Below are positions 37,674 to 45,116 of a stretch of 64,000 nt of DNA, piece after piece; position 1 is the stretch's first letter, and the number at the start of each line of letters is the position of its first letter. The DNA is taken from positions 4,278,001 through 4,342,000 of the forward strand of contig NZ_OCSR01000001.1 of the NCBI RefSeq assembly GCF_900230185.1. Direction: 5' to 3'. Source of the stretch: Burkholderia sp. OK233 (GTDB taxonomy: Bacteria > Pseudomonadota > Gammaproteobacteria > Burkholderiales > Burkholderiaceae). The notes under the pieces were generated by a model that was given only the letters and a program-made list of their open reading frames with translations, had not been told where the DNA came from and made no database searches. The position numbers were made by a program, and so were the translations under genes.

Positions 37674-38244
37674 TGGCCCTTCGCCAGGCACGCCGGCGCG
37701 CTTGATGCTGGCCGCGCTGTTGTCGCTCACGGCGCTGACATCATGTTCGTCGATCGCGCCGGGCGTGGAGAACACCGGGCTGATCCACGATATCGGCACG
37801 CCGCTCACGGATCAGGACCTCGCAGCCTGGAACATCGACGTCGCGCCGGATGGCCGCGGCCTGCCTGCGGGCAGCGGCGATGTCGCCACCGGTGCGCACG
37901 TATTCGCAGCGAAATGCGCGGCGTGCCACGGCGCGCAGGGGCAGGGCGGTCTCGGCGATCAACTGGTAGGCGGGCAGGGCACGCTGACCAGCGCGAAGCC
38001 GAAGCGCACCGTGGGCAGCTACTGGCCCTATGCGACGACGCTGTTCGACTATATTCGCCGCGCGATGCCTTACAACGCGCCCGAATCGCTTTCTGCCGAC
38101 GAGGTGTACGCGCTCAGCGCATTCCTGCTCAACCAGAACGGCATCGTGCCGGCGAATACGCGGCTCGACGCGGCCTCGTTGCCGCGTGTGGCGATGCCCA
38201 ATCGCGGCGGTTTCGTGGCTGATCCGCGTCCGGGGCAGCTATGA
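37666..38244 (+). CDS. Lipoprotein c-type cytochrome, partner of sulfite dehydrogenase
   Basis: This 192-residue monohaem cytochrome has a lipoprotein signal: a hydrophobic segment ending in LTALTSC (Cys27 as lipidation site). The haem motif CAACH is at residues 84-88, followed by QGQGGLGDQLVGGQG. A Met in YIRRAMPYNAPESLSADEVYALSAFLL is the probable distal ligand. The start at 37666 overlaps the sulfite dehydrogenase stop by 8 bp. An in-frame ATG at 37645 lies deeper in that gene and is less likely. SoxD partners normally carry two haems, so a single-haem, membrane-anchored acceptor makes the pair more SorAB-like. Confidence 0.9.
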   Translation: MRDGPSPGTPARLMLAALLSLTALTSCSSIAPGVENTGLIHDIGTPLTDQDLAAWNIDVAPDGRGLPAGSGDVATGAHVFAAKCAACHGAQGQGGLGDQLVGGQGTLTSAKPKRTVGSYWPYATTLFDYIRRAMPYNAPESLSADEVYALSAFLLNQNGIVPANTRLDAASLPRVAMPNRGGFVADPRPGQL

Positions 38245-38337
38245 GGTTGTCGCGCTGATCTGATGGTTCAGGATCGGGGCCAAAGCGACGCTAACCGGGA
38301 TTTGTCCGGCTCAGGTAGTCCGTCTCAGGCAGTTGCT

Positions 38338-39486
38338 TCAGGCAGCCGGCGCAGCAGGCGCATTCGGCGTGTATTTCCGTAGTCGCTGGGAAATCAGATG
38401 CGACGGCTTTTCGATCATCCGGTAAAACGCATAACTGATGGCGAACGCCAACGCCACCTGTACGAACCATGCGAATCGGGACGTGTCGTCGAATCGGGTC
38501 ATTTCCAGCAGGGCGAGCGCCATCTTGTGGCAAAGATAGAGGCTATAGGACCACGCGCCAAAAGCAGCCAGTCTGGACCAGACGCTGCTTCGGGAAGGCG
38601 TGGCTGTCTCCGCCGCGATCCAGACTGCCGCCAGGAACTGAAATAGCGGAAGCGTGATATCGGGGGTAATCAACGGCACAACGGCCGGTTTGAGATTCGA
38701 TTCGGACAGCAAAATCATAACGGCCGCCCCGGCCGCGACAATCACCACTCTCAGCGCAACCAGGTGAGTCGCGAGAAAACGGGTGCTTCGATCCAGGCCG
38801 CGCTTGATCATCAGGGTAAGCGGCGAATACGCGCCACGGACGTGGAACTGCTCCGCGTTGCGCTGAGTCTCCGCGATCAGGCAGCCGAAGATCCATCCAG
38901 CCGCGTACAGTAACGCCGTACCCGGAACGCCATACGTCTCAATGACGCAGCCGTGGCAAACCGGATGCCCGATCAGACGAACCACGGCCACCATCACGCC
39001 TGCCGCAAGTGCACAGCCAACGATCATTTCGCCGATGTAGCGAAAGCGGGCGCGCAAGAGCGGATAAGCGGCGTAGTACACCATCTCGCAGTAGAGCGAC
39101 CAAAGCACGGACTCCAGATAGTTTTGCCCCGCCGGCAAAGGTTGAACGAGGCACAGAAGGATGACTAGCGGTAATCCAATGCGGATGAATCTGGACGCGT
39201 AGTAGTTGATCGGCTTGAGCGTCACATCCTTTTGATATGCGTTATGGATGCAATAGCCGGAAATGACAAAGAATACGATGACGGCGGCAGGGCCCGCGAA
39301 CAGCGCCGTCGAGCCTGACCACAATGCGCCGCCGAGGAAGGCGAGTTGATGAGGCAGAAGTTCTTTAAAGGCGGGTGGCTTGAAGTGATACATCAGAACC
39401 CAGACAGCCGCGAGGAATCGAATCGCGTCGATCTTTAACGACTTGCTCTGATTTTCGGACGCTGACAGATTCAAGGTGATCGCCAT
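38338..39486 (-). CDS. Acyltransferase 3 (OafA/YrhL-type) membrane protein
   Basis: This 382-residue integral membrane protein has about ten hydrophobic segments. The family N-terminus is IDAIRFLAAVWVLMYHFKPP with the conserved His, followed by VIVFFVISGYCIHNAY (FFVxSGY motif). Such enzymes O-acetylate or O-acylate surface polysaccharides. It stands alone between convergent and divergent neighbours, with no polysaccharide genes in the window. The acceptor is therefore unknown. It converges with the cytochrome gene across 93 bp in which I see nothing else. Confidence 0.9.
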   Translation of the reverse strand: MAITLNLSASENQSKSLKIDAIRFLAAVWVLMYHFKPPAFKELLPHQLAFLGGALWSGSTALFAGPAAVIVFFVISGYCIHNAYQKDVTLKPINYYASRFIRIGLPLVILLCLVQPLPAGQNYLESVLWSLYCEMVYYAAYPLLRARFRYIGEMIVGCALAAGVMVAVVRLIGHPVCHGCVIETYGVPGTALLYAAGWIFGCLIAETQRNAEQFHVRGAYSPLTLMIKRGLDRSTRFLATHLVALRVVIVAAGAAVMILLSESNLKPAVVPLITPDITLPLFQFLAAVWIAAETATPSRSSVWSRLAAFGAWSYSLYLCHKMALALLEMTRFDDTSRFAWFVQVALAFAISYAFYRMIEKPSHLISQRLRKYTPNAPAAPAA

Positions 39487-39747
39487 TTTTTGCCCCTTCT
39501 TCTATTCAGGCTGCGGCGATCTTACGTCTGTCATGAACAACAAAAATCGAAAAAAATGGGGAAATAAATGGCCCTCCAGGCGCCAACAGAATGCGATATT
39601 GAATGGTCTCCTTTGTCAGCGTCAGGGGTGGGTTACAGTAATTCTTTGCGGCACTGGCGCAGGTTTTAGCTCGAATGGATTGATGCGGGCACAATTCAAA
39701 GCTAGGCTCTGTCGAAACCGAACAATAATTCGAGGCACAAGGATCCA

Positions 39748-40167
39748 ATGACTCCATCGGAAAGCATTGACCAATTGATCGCAGGCATCACAGACTGGCG
39801 TGGCAAAACGTTCGCCAGCATCCGCAAGACCATCCTTGAAGCCGACCCGGAGATCATCGAGGAATGGAAGTGGATGGGAAGCCCGGTGTGGTCCCGCGAC
39901 GGGATGATTGCGGTCGCCAACGCCCACAAAGGGAAGGTGAAGCTGACCTTTGCCCACGGGGCGAATCTTGAGGACCCTGACAAACTGTTCAACGCGGGCC
40001 TCGACGGCAACGCGAGACGGGCGATCGACTTTTTGGAGGGGGACAAGCTGAATGGACCCGCTTTAAAGAAACTCGTGCGTGCGGCTATCGAGTACAACCA
40101 GATCAAATTGAAGAAAAATGCGCCTGCGAGTACTCGAGCAAAAGCACATAAAGGTAAAGAGACGTGA
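39748..40167 (+). CDS. DUF1801 (YdhG-like) family protein
   Basis: This 139-residue soluble protein matches the DUF1801 family: IDQLIAGITDWRGKTFASIRKTILEADPEIIEEWKW, GSPVWSRDGMIAVANAHKGKVKLTF, and a C-terminal GPALKKLVRAAIEYNQ. The family has no settled biochemical function. An AAGGA ribosome site lies about 8 bp before the ATG. It is monocistronic, divergent from the acyltransferase gene and convergent with crcB. The 261-bp upstream gap is AT-richer than its surroundings, and I recognise no motif in it. Confidence 0.85.
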   Translation: MTPSESIDQLIAGITDWRGKTFASIRKTILEADPEIIEEWKWMGSPVWSRDGMIAVANAHKGKVKLTFAHGANLEDPDKLFNAGLDGNARRAIDFLEGDKLNGPALKKLVRAAIEYNQIKLKKNAPASTRAKAHKGKET

Positions 40168-40230
40168 AGCGATAGCGTTATCCGGGGAAAGCGCCTGGTG
40201 CGATTAATGTGATTGGAATAGGTACGGCTT

Positions 40231-40611
40231 TCAGCGCGACAGCAACGAAACGGTCGCTATGCCGAGGATCGTCATGACGAGCGAGGCCGCCACGTGAATG
40301 ACGATCTCGCCTGCCGCCCAGCCGAGCCGGCCGTCCTGCAAGCGCTGCACGACTTCCGCTGAGAACGTCGAGAAGGTCGACAGGCCGCCCATCAAGCCCG
40401 TGATGACGAAGAGCCGCCATTCGGGTGCGATCTGCGGCGCCCGTGCGAACCCCGCGACCGCGACGCCGATGACGTAGCCGGCGATCACGTTAGCGGCGAA
40501 GGTGCCGAGCGGCATACCCGTGAACAGTCCGTTCAGACGGATACCGAGAAACCAGCGGAACAGTGAGCCGAGCGCGCCGCCAATGCCGACCGCGAGAATG
40601 GACAAATACAT
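40231..40611 (-). CDS. crcB: Fluoride channel/exporter CrcB (Fluc)
   Basis: This 126-residue protein has four predicted transmembrane helices and the usual Fluc length. Key segments are GGALGSLFRWFLGIRLN, GTFAANVIAGYVIGV (conserved Asn in the pore helix) and GLMGGLSTFSTFSAEVV, the signature TFS motif with the pore phenylalanines and the sodium-site loop. The start at 40611 gives the family N-terminus; the open frame continuing upstream runs through the leader RNA. Fluoride is expelled from the cytoplasm by a dimeric channel. Expression is controlled by the fluoride riboswitch in the leader. Confidence 0.96.
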   Translation of the reverse strand: MYLSILAVGIGGALGSLFRWFLGIRLNGLFTGMPLGTFAANVIAGYVIGVAVAGFARAPQIAPEWRLFVITGLMGGLSTFSTFSAEVVQRLQDGRLGWAAGEIVIHVAASLVMTILGIATVSLLSR

Positions 40612-40699
40612 GCAAAAGTACTCTGGGGAAGCCAAAAAGGTCGACAAACCGGGCTCGAGCGGAAGGCGTGATGCTGCGTCCGCAGTCGTCCGGGCGAAG

Positions 40700-40755
40700 C
40701 AGGCATCATCAGCCATCGAGGGCGGTTGATGGGGAATGGGGAGAATGCCATCTCC
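40700..40755 (-). ncRNA. Fluoride riboswitch (crcB motif)
   Basis: On the minus strand the leader of crcB reads GGAGATGGCATTCTCC (P1 strand, loop and closing), then the conserved AACCGCC segment, then GGCTGATGATGCCTG, in the order and spacing of the crcB RNA. The 3' strand GATGATGCCTGC is partly complementary to GCAGCATCAC about 20 nt further on, a possible alternative pairing for the expression platform. The aptamer ends about 90 nt before the crcB start codon. The motif order is diagnostic; the switching mechanism is inference. Confidence 0.9.
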
Positions 40756-40763
40756 AGCGCGCC

Positions 40764-40792
40764 AGTCTAGCATTGGCGGTGCATTGGGGACA
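40764..40792 (-). promoter_or_regulatory. Candidate sigma-70 promoter of crcB
   Basis: On the minus strand, TGTCCC (40787-40792) and TAGACT (40764-40769) are separated by 17 bp. Initiation about 7 nt beyond the -10 box would start the transcript just before the riboswitch aptamer, which supports the assignment. Confidence 0.5.
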
Positions 40793-40823
40793 GGTGAGCG
40801 CAATCGCGGCGCGCGCGTGCAGT

Positions 40824-40851
40824 CTGCATGGTTTAGGGCGTGATCTAGAAT
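40824..40851 (+). promoter_or_regulatory. Candidate sigma-70 promoter of the DUF190 gene
   Basis: CTGCAT (40824-40829) and TAGAAT (40846-40851) are separated by 16 bp, about 65 bp before the ATG at 40917. The crcB promoter points the other way 31 bp to the left, so this 305-bp region holds two divergent promoters and the riboswitch. Confidence 0.45.
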
Positions 40852-40916
40852 GAATAGAGGGCCTGCGAGCGTTTGCCGTGGGCCACTGCAACGCCGCAAC
40901 TGCGCGGGAGGCCGAC

Positions 40917-41264
40917 ATGACGAAGGGCTACCAGCTCACGTTCTATACCGAGAAGAACCGGCGCCATGGCCATCAATCGGTCGTGGAATGTCTGCTGTCA
41001 ATCGCGAAGCTCGTCGGCATTCACGGCGCGACCGTCGTCGCGGCGGCCGAAGGTGTTGGCCACGCGGGGGCGCGGCACGCTGCGCGCTTCTTCGAACTGG
41101 CGGATCAACCGCAGCAGGTGATCTTCGCGGTCACTGAAGGGGAGGCGGAAGCCTTGCTCGAGGCCGTGCGTGCGGGCGGCGTCCCGGTGTTCTATACGCG
41201 TTGCCCGATCGAATTCGGCCTGATCGGCGAGCACGGGGACGCGAAACATCCGGCGCGCCGCTAA
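40917..41264 (+). CDS. DUF190 family protein
   Basis: This 115-residue protein is of the DUF190 family (PII-like fold in some members): YQLTFYTEKNRRHGHQSVVECLLSIAKLVGIHGATVV, then FFELADQPQQVIFAVTEGEAEALLEAVRAGGVPVFYTRCPIEFGLIG. DUF190 genes frequently sit beside crcB, and a link to fluoride or ion homeostasis is suspected but unproven. A GGGAG ribosome site 7 bp before the ATG supports the start at 40917 over the upstream GTG/ATG codons. It is divergent from crcB and not under the riboswitch, which lies on the other transcript. Confidence 0.9.
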   Translation: MTKGYQLTFYTEKNRRHGHQSVVECLLSIAKLVGIHGATVVAAAEGVGHAGARHAARFFELADQPQQVIFAVTEGEAEALLEAVRAGGVPVFYTRCPIEFGLIGEHGDAKHPARR

Positions 41265-41272
41265 CCCTGTTT

Positions 41273-41302
41273 GCGGTTAATTAGCGGTTAATTAGCGGTT
41301 AA
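41273..41302. repeat. Short tandem repeat, 11-bp unit
   Basis: The unit GCGGTTAATTA occurs at 41273 and 41284, with a partial third copy (GCGGTTAA) at 41295. It fills the 42-bp gap between the convergent DUF190 and amtB stop codons. It may be a slippage tract; it has no terminator-like stem. Confidence 0.8.
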
Positions 41303-41306
41303 GCCA

Positions 41307-42509
41307 TCAGCCGACGCTTTCGCGCTCCGGCGTCGCCGAAATCTTGTGGATCGACAGGTCCGCGCCGATGTATTCGTCTTCCTGATCGAGCCGCAAGCCC
41401 ACCGTCAGGCGAATGGCCCCATACACGAGCGTGCCGCCGAGCGACGCCACCACGATGCCGCCCAGCGTGCCGATCAGTTGCGCACCGAACGATACGCCGC
41501 CCAGGCCACCGAGCGCATGCAAGCCGAAGATGCCGGCCGCGAGGCCGCCCCACGCGCCGCACAGACCGTGCAACGGCCACACGCCGAGCACGTCGTCGAT
41601 ACGCCAGCGGTTCTGCACGCAGGTGAACATGTACACGAACAGCACGCCCGCAATGCCGCCTGTCACCAGCGCCCCGAGCGGATGCATCACGTCGGAGCCG
41701 GCGCATACCGCGACCAGCCCGGCGAGCGGGCCGTTGTACGTGAAGCCGGGGTCGTTGCGGCCCGCGAGCCAGGCGCTCAGCGTGCCGCCGACCATCGCCA
41801 TCAGCGAATTGACCGCCACGAGGCCGCTGATCTTGTCGACAGTCTGCGCGCTCATCACGTTAAAACCGAACCAGCCGACCGCGAGCACCCATGCGCCCAG
41901 CGCGAGGAACGGAATATTCGACGGCGGATGCGCGGCGATGCCGCCGTCGCGGTGATAGCGGCCGTGGCGCGCGCCGAGCAACAGCACGGCCGGCAACGCG
42001 ACCCAGCCGCCGAACGCATGCACGACCACCGAGCCGGCGAAGTCGTGAAACGGCACGCCGAACATCTGGGTGAGCCAGCCCTGAATACCGAAGCGGCCGT
42101 TCCACGCGATCCCTTCGAAGAACGGATAGACGAAGCCGACCAGCACGAAGGTGGCGAACAGTTGCGGATTGAATTTCGAGCGCTCAGCGATACCGCCCGA
42201 CACGATCGCCGGGATCGCCGCCGCGAAGGTCAGCAGGAAGAAGAAGCGCACCAGCGCATAGCCGTTGTGCGCGGCCAGCGACTCGGCGCTGCCGAAGAAC
42301 TGCACGCCATAGGCAATCGTGTAGCCGATGAAGAAGTACGCGATCGTCGAGACCGAGAAGTCCACCAGAATCTTGACCAGCGCATTGACCTGATTCTTTT
42401 TGCGGACCGTGCCGAGTTCGAGAAACGCGAACCCCGCATGCATGGCCAGCACCATCGCAGCACCCAGCAAAAGGAAGAGGGTATCGGTGCCGGTTTTAAG
42501 ACTTTCCAT
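41307..42509 (-). CDS. amtB: Ammonium transporter AmtB
   Basis: This 400-residue Amt/Rh channel has about eleven helices. The twin pore histidines are His164 (HDFAGSVVVHAFGG) and His314 (DDVLGVWPLHGLCGAWGG). The phenylalanine-gate region is in the FAFLELGTVRKKNQVNAL part of helix 1-2. The start at 42509 omits a signal peptide, unlike E. coli AmtB, and the C-terminal cytosolic tail (EDEYIGADLSIHKI) is present for PII contact. No glnK lies beside it, whereas glnK-amtB is the common arrangement. A sigma-54-type promoter sits just upstream, consistent with nitrogen control. Confidence 0.95.
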   Translation of the reverse strand: MESLKTGTDTLFLLLGAAMVLAMHAGFAFLELGTVRKKNQVNALVKILVDFSVSTIAYFFIGYTIAYGVQFFGSAESLAAHNGYALVRFFFLLTFAAAIPAIVSGGIAERSKFNPQLFATFVLVGFVYPFFEGIAWNGRFGIQGWLTQMFGVPFHDFAGSVVVHAFGGWVALPAVLLLGARHGRYHRDGGIAAHPPSNIPFLALGAWVLAVGWFGFNVMSAQTVDKISGLVAVNSLMAMVGGTLSAWLAGRNDPGFTYNGPLAGLVAVCAGSDVMHPLGALVTGGIAGVLFVYMFTCVQNRWRIDDVLGVWPLHGLCGAWGGLAAGIFGLHALGGLGGVSFGAQLIGTLGGIVVASLGGTLVYGAIRLTVGLRLDQEDEYIGADLSIHKISATPERESVG

Positions 42510-42517
42510 CGATGTGT

Positions 42518-42540
42518 CCCGCTTATGACAAAAAAGCGGG
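42518..42540 (-). repeat. Hairpin in the amtB leader
   Basis: The arms CCCGCTT and AAGCGGG (7 bp, 9-nt loop) lie directly before the amtB start codon, 9 bp from it. The stem includes the purine-rich stretch that would serve as the ribosome site, so it could modulate translation (inference). Confidence 0.4.
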
Positions 42541-42545
42541 CATTG

Positions 42546-42563
42546 AATGCAAGAAGTGGGCCA
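42546..42563 (-). promoter_or_regulatory. Sigma-54 (RpoN) promoter of amtB
   Basis: On the minus strand, TTGGCCC-N4-TTGCAT keeps the invariant GG and GC dinucleotides exactly 10 bp apart, the hallmark of -24/-12 promoters. It lies about 37 bp before the amtB ATG, which gives a short leader. Nitrogen-regulated RpoN control of amtB is well known in proteobacteria. Confidence 0.75.
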
Positions 42564-42675
42564 AATTTGTGCCTTGAAGCGTCGATCAGGTGCAAAACCG
42601 TACCGGGATGGGATTCGTGCCGACTGTGCCCGACCCGGTGATGCACCATCCTTTGCACCTCGGACGACGAGAAAA

Positions 42676-42690
42676 GCACAATGCAGGTGC
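42676..42690. promoter_or_regulatory. Possible NtrC enhancer site upstream of amtB
   Basis: GCAC-N7-GTGC fits the NtrC box core. It lies about 115-140 bp upstream of the sigma-54 promoter, a normal enhancer distance. Two further TGCACC half-sites lie at 42642-42659. The core alone could occur by chance once in a window of this size, so the call rests on the adjacent RpoN promoter. The rest of the 409-bp region 42510-42918 shows nothing else recognisable. Confidence 0.5.
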
Positions 42691-42918
42691 GCAACGGTGT
42701 CATATCGGTCGCCGTGATTCAAATTGGGGCACGACATTCGATTTGATTTACGTTTAATTCAAAAGCCTGACGTTTTATGCGGATTCATTGCGCCCGGGCC
42801 TGCATTTGGCGGCAGAAGCCTGGTGGGTGGCGCGTCGTCTTTGTCTTCCGGCGCAAACGCCGACATAATGTGCCGTCCCGCGCACGATCTGCCGGCCATC
42901 GACTTCCAATGCGCACGC

Positions 42919-44673
42919 ATGAGACTGACCACCAAAGGCCTGTTGCTGATCGCAATCCCGGCCCTCTTCGAACTGGCGTTGCTCTCCGGCCTGGTCATGG
43001 CGCAGGCCGACGCGACGCAAGCCGAAAAGTGGGCCATTCATAGCGAAGACGTGCTGCGCCAGACCACCGCGATTCTCGATCCGGTGCTGGGTGAGTCCGT
43101 GGCGCTGCGCGGCGCGGTGCTCGCCAACGACACCCGCTTTGCGACGCCGGTTACCTTATGGATGGACGTCGACCGTCGCATCGATCAACTGGCCGATCTG
43201 GTTGCCGACAACCCGGCGCAAGTCGAGCGCGTGGTGCAGGTGCGCCAGGCCGTGCAGGGGTATCGCCAATGGTCGGACCGTGTTCAGGACATGCTGCATT
43301 CGGGGCGGCGGCGCGATCTGCTCGATCGCTTCCGCGACCTGAGCTCGGCCGACGTGCTCGATCGCTTTCGTCAGCAGGTAGTGGCTTTCCAGACCGAAGA
43401 GCGGCGCCTCGACACGTTGCGCTCGAATGCCGCCGACGCCGCGCGTGAACGGCAACAGGCGCTGATCGTCGCGGCCGTGCTCGGCTCCTTGCTGTTCGTC
43501 GCGCTGGCGGTCTGGTTGTTCACGCGCGGCGTGCGCGGCCGGCTCGCACTGCTGTCCGATAACGCCGGGCGCCTCGCGGGCAACGAGCCGCTGGCGCCGA
43601 TCGGCCCGGGGCGCGACGAAATCGCCCGGCTCGATCTGACCTTGCATGAAACCAGCCGGCGGCTGCTCGAAGCCGAGCGCATTCAGGCGCGTTTTCAGGC
43701 CGATCTCGCGCGCCGTACCGGCGAACTCGCACGCATCAACGAGACCTTGCGGCAACAGACTCAGGAAAACGAAATGTTCATCTATAGCGTGTCGCACGAC
43801 CTGCGTGCGCCGCTGGTGAATCTGCAAGGCTTCTCGAAAGAACTGATTCGCGCGTGTGACGAACTGCGCACGGTGCTGCGCCAGTCGTCGCTCGCGGCGG
43901 AACCGCGGCAGCGCATCGAACGGGTGGTGGACGAGGATATCGGCGAGGCGCTGCACTTCCTGCAGACCGCCGTGCTGCGGGCATCTCATATCATCGACGC
44001 GCTATTGCGGCTGTCGCGTGTTGGCCGTGTGGAGTACCGGCAGCAAAAGGTCGAAGTGCGCGACATCGTGCCGCGCGTGGTCGATGCGATGCAAGGGTCG
44101 ATCCGGGCGCGCCGGGCGCATGTCATCGTCGAGGATTTGCCGGCGGTGTGGGGCGACCCGACCGCGCTCGAACAGGTGTTCGCGAACCTGATCGGCAATG
44201 CGGTCAATTATCTGGATCCCGCGCGCGAAGGCCGGATCGAAATTGGTACGACGCCGGCGCCGCCCGGCGTGCATTCGCTACGGATTTTCTACGTGCGGGA
44301 CAACGGCCTGGGCATTCCGGCGGTCGCGCTGCCGCGGCTTTTCAACGCCTTTCAGCGGCTGCACGGCAATGTGGCGGCGGGTGAGGGCATCGGCCTCGCG
44401 CTCGTGCGGCGCGTGGTGGAACGGCACGGCGGGCGCGTGTGGGCGGAGTCGAAAGAGAGCACTGGCACGACGTTTTATCTGTCGCTGCCCGAAGCCGAGG
44501 CGCGGACGGCGCAACGGGCGGTTGAAACGCATGCCGCGGTGGCGGACGGTGTTCACGCGGTTCGTGGGGTGCGCGAAGTACGCGTAGGCCCCGGTGATCG
44601 TGACGGCCTCGGCCTGAGCGGCGGCGCGCCGGCGCATGCCGCCAATGCCGCGTCCGGCATCAGTACACGGTAA
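42919..44673 (+). CDS. Membrane-bound sensor histidine kinase
   Basis: This 584-residue two-component kinase has TM1 at about residues 7-30 and TM2 at about 181-202. They flank a mostly helical periplasmic sensor of about 150 residues (CHASE3-like by size and helicity). A HAMP-like region and coiled coil follow. The phospho-acceptor His293 is in FIYSVSHDLRAPLVNLQGFS. The ATPase domain shows the N box (FANLIGNAVNYLDP), G1 (VRDNGLGIP), F (LFNAFQRLH) and G2 (GEGIGLALVRRVVERHGG). The start at 42919 gives a good first helix; in-frame upstream ATGs are unsupported. No response-regulator gene lies adjacent, so it is an orphan. Signal unknown. Confidence 0.9.
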   Translation: MRLTTKGLLLIAIPALFELALLSGLVMAQADATQAEKWAIHSEDVLRQTTAILDPVLGESVALRGAVLANDTRFATPVTLWMDVDRRIDQLADLVADNPAQVERVVQVRQAVQGYRQWSDRVQDMLHSGRRRDLLDRFRDLSSADVLDRFRQQVVAFQTEERRLDTLRSNAADAARERQQALIVAAVLGSLLFVALAVWLFTRGVRGRLALLSDNAGRLAGNEPLAPIGPGRDEIARLDLTLHETSRRLLEAERIQARFQADLARRTGELARINETLRQQTQENEMFIYSVSHDLRAPLVNLQGFSKELIRACDELRTVLRQSSLAAEPRQRIERVVDEDIGEALHFLQTAVLRASHIIDALLRLSRVGRVEYRQQKVEVRDIVPRVVDAMQGSIRARRAHVIVEDLPAVWGDPTALEQVFANLIGNAVNYLDPAREGRIEIGTTPAPPGVHSLRIFYVRDNGLGIPAVALPRLFNAFQRLHGNVAAGEGIGLALVRRVVERHGGRVWAESKESTGTTFYLSLPEAEARTAQRAVETHAAVADGVHAVRGVREVRVGPGDRDGLGLSGGAPAHAANAASGISTR

Positions 44674-44986
44674 AGAGCCGGCGCGGTTTGAGGAGTTTGC
44701 TGCCGCGAATCGACCAGTAGCAGCCGCAGACGAGCAGGATCGCCACGCCGGTCAGCGCCTCGAGCGGCGCCGGGTGCAGGCCGGGCAGCCCGTCCAGGGC
44801 GAACAGGCCGCGCGCGACGATCAACAGCGCCGCCCACAGCGAACACGCCGCTTGCACCAGCATGCGTGTGCCAGCCAGACGCCGCGCGCGGTTTTCTCGC
44901 GACCAGTTGGCCGGTGTACGCGCGCAGAAAAAAGCAATCGCCATCAACGTGACGGCGAGCATGACGATCCAGTCAGTCAGTTCCAT
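44660..44986 (-). CDS. Small membrane protein, three predicted helices
   Basis: I do not recognise this 108-residue protein. It has three hydrophobic segments: residues 6-22 (WIVMLAVTLMAIAFF), about 43-63 (LVQAACSLWAALLIVARGLF) and about 75-92 (LEALTGVAILLVCGCYW). They are separated by Arg-rich loops, which fits a genuine inner-membrane protein. Its 3' end overlaps the histidine kinase gene tail-to-tail by 14 bp. No domain or function can be assigned. Confidence 0.65.
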   Translation of the reverse strand: MELTDWIVMLAVTLMAIAFFCARTPANWSRENRARRLAGTRMLVQAACSLWAALLIVARGLFALDGLPGLHPAPLEALTGVAILLVCGCYWSIRGSKLLKPRRLFTVY

Positions 44987-45116
44987 CGAAAGGGGCTCCC
45001 AAAGTCAACCGGCGACTATAGAAAAACCTTGCGCTGCGAACTATCGGACGAGTCTCAAATGCGGGTGTGTTTTGGCGAGCGCGCATTGCCGCGAGGGCAA
45101 GGCGCTCGCCTGAGGA

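Noticed and set aside
39707..39722. GGCTCTGTCGAAAC, slightly like an IS6/IS26 terminal repeat.
   Set aside because: Several mismatches, no matching second end and no transposase remnant nearby.
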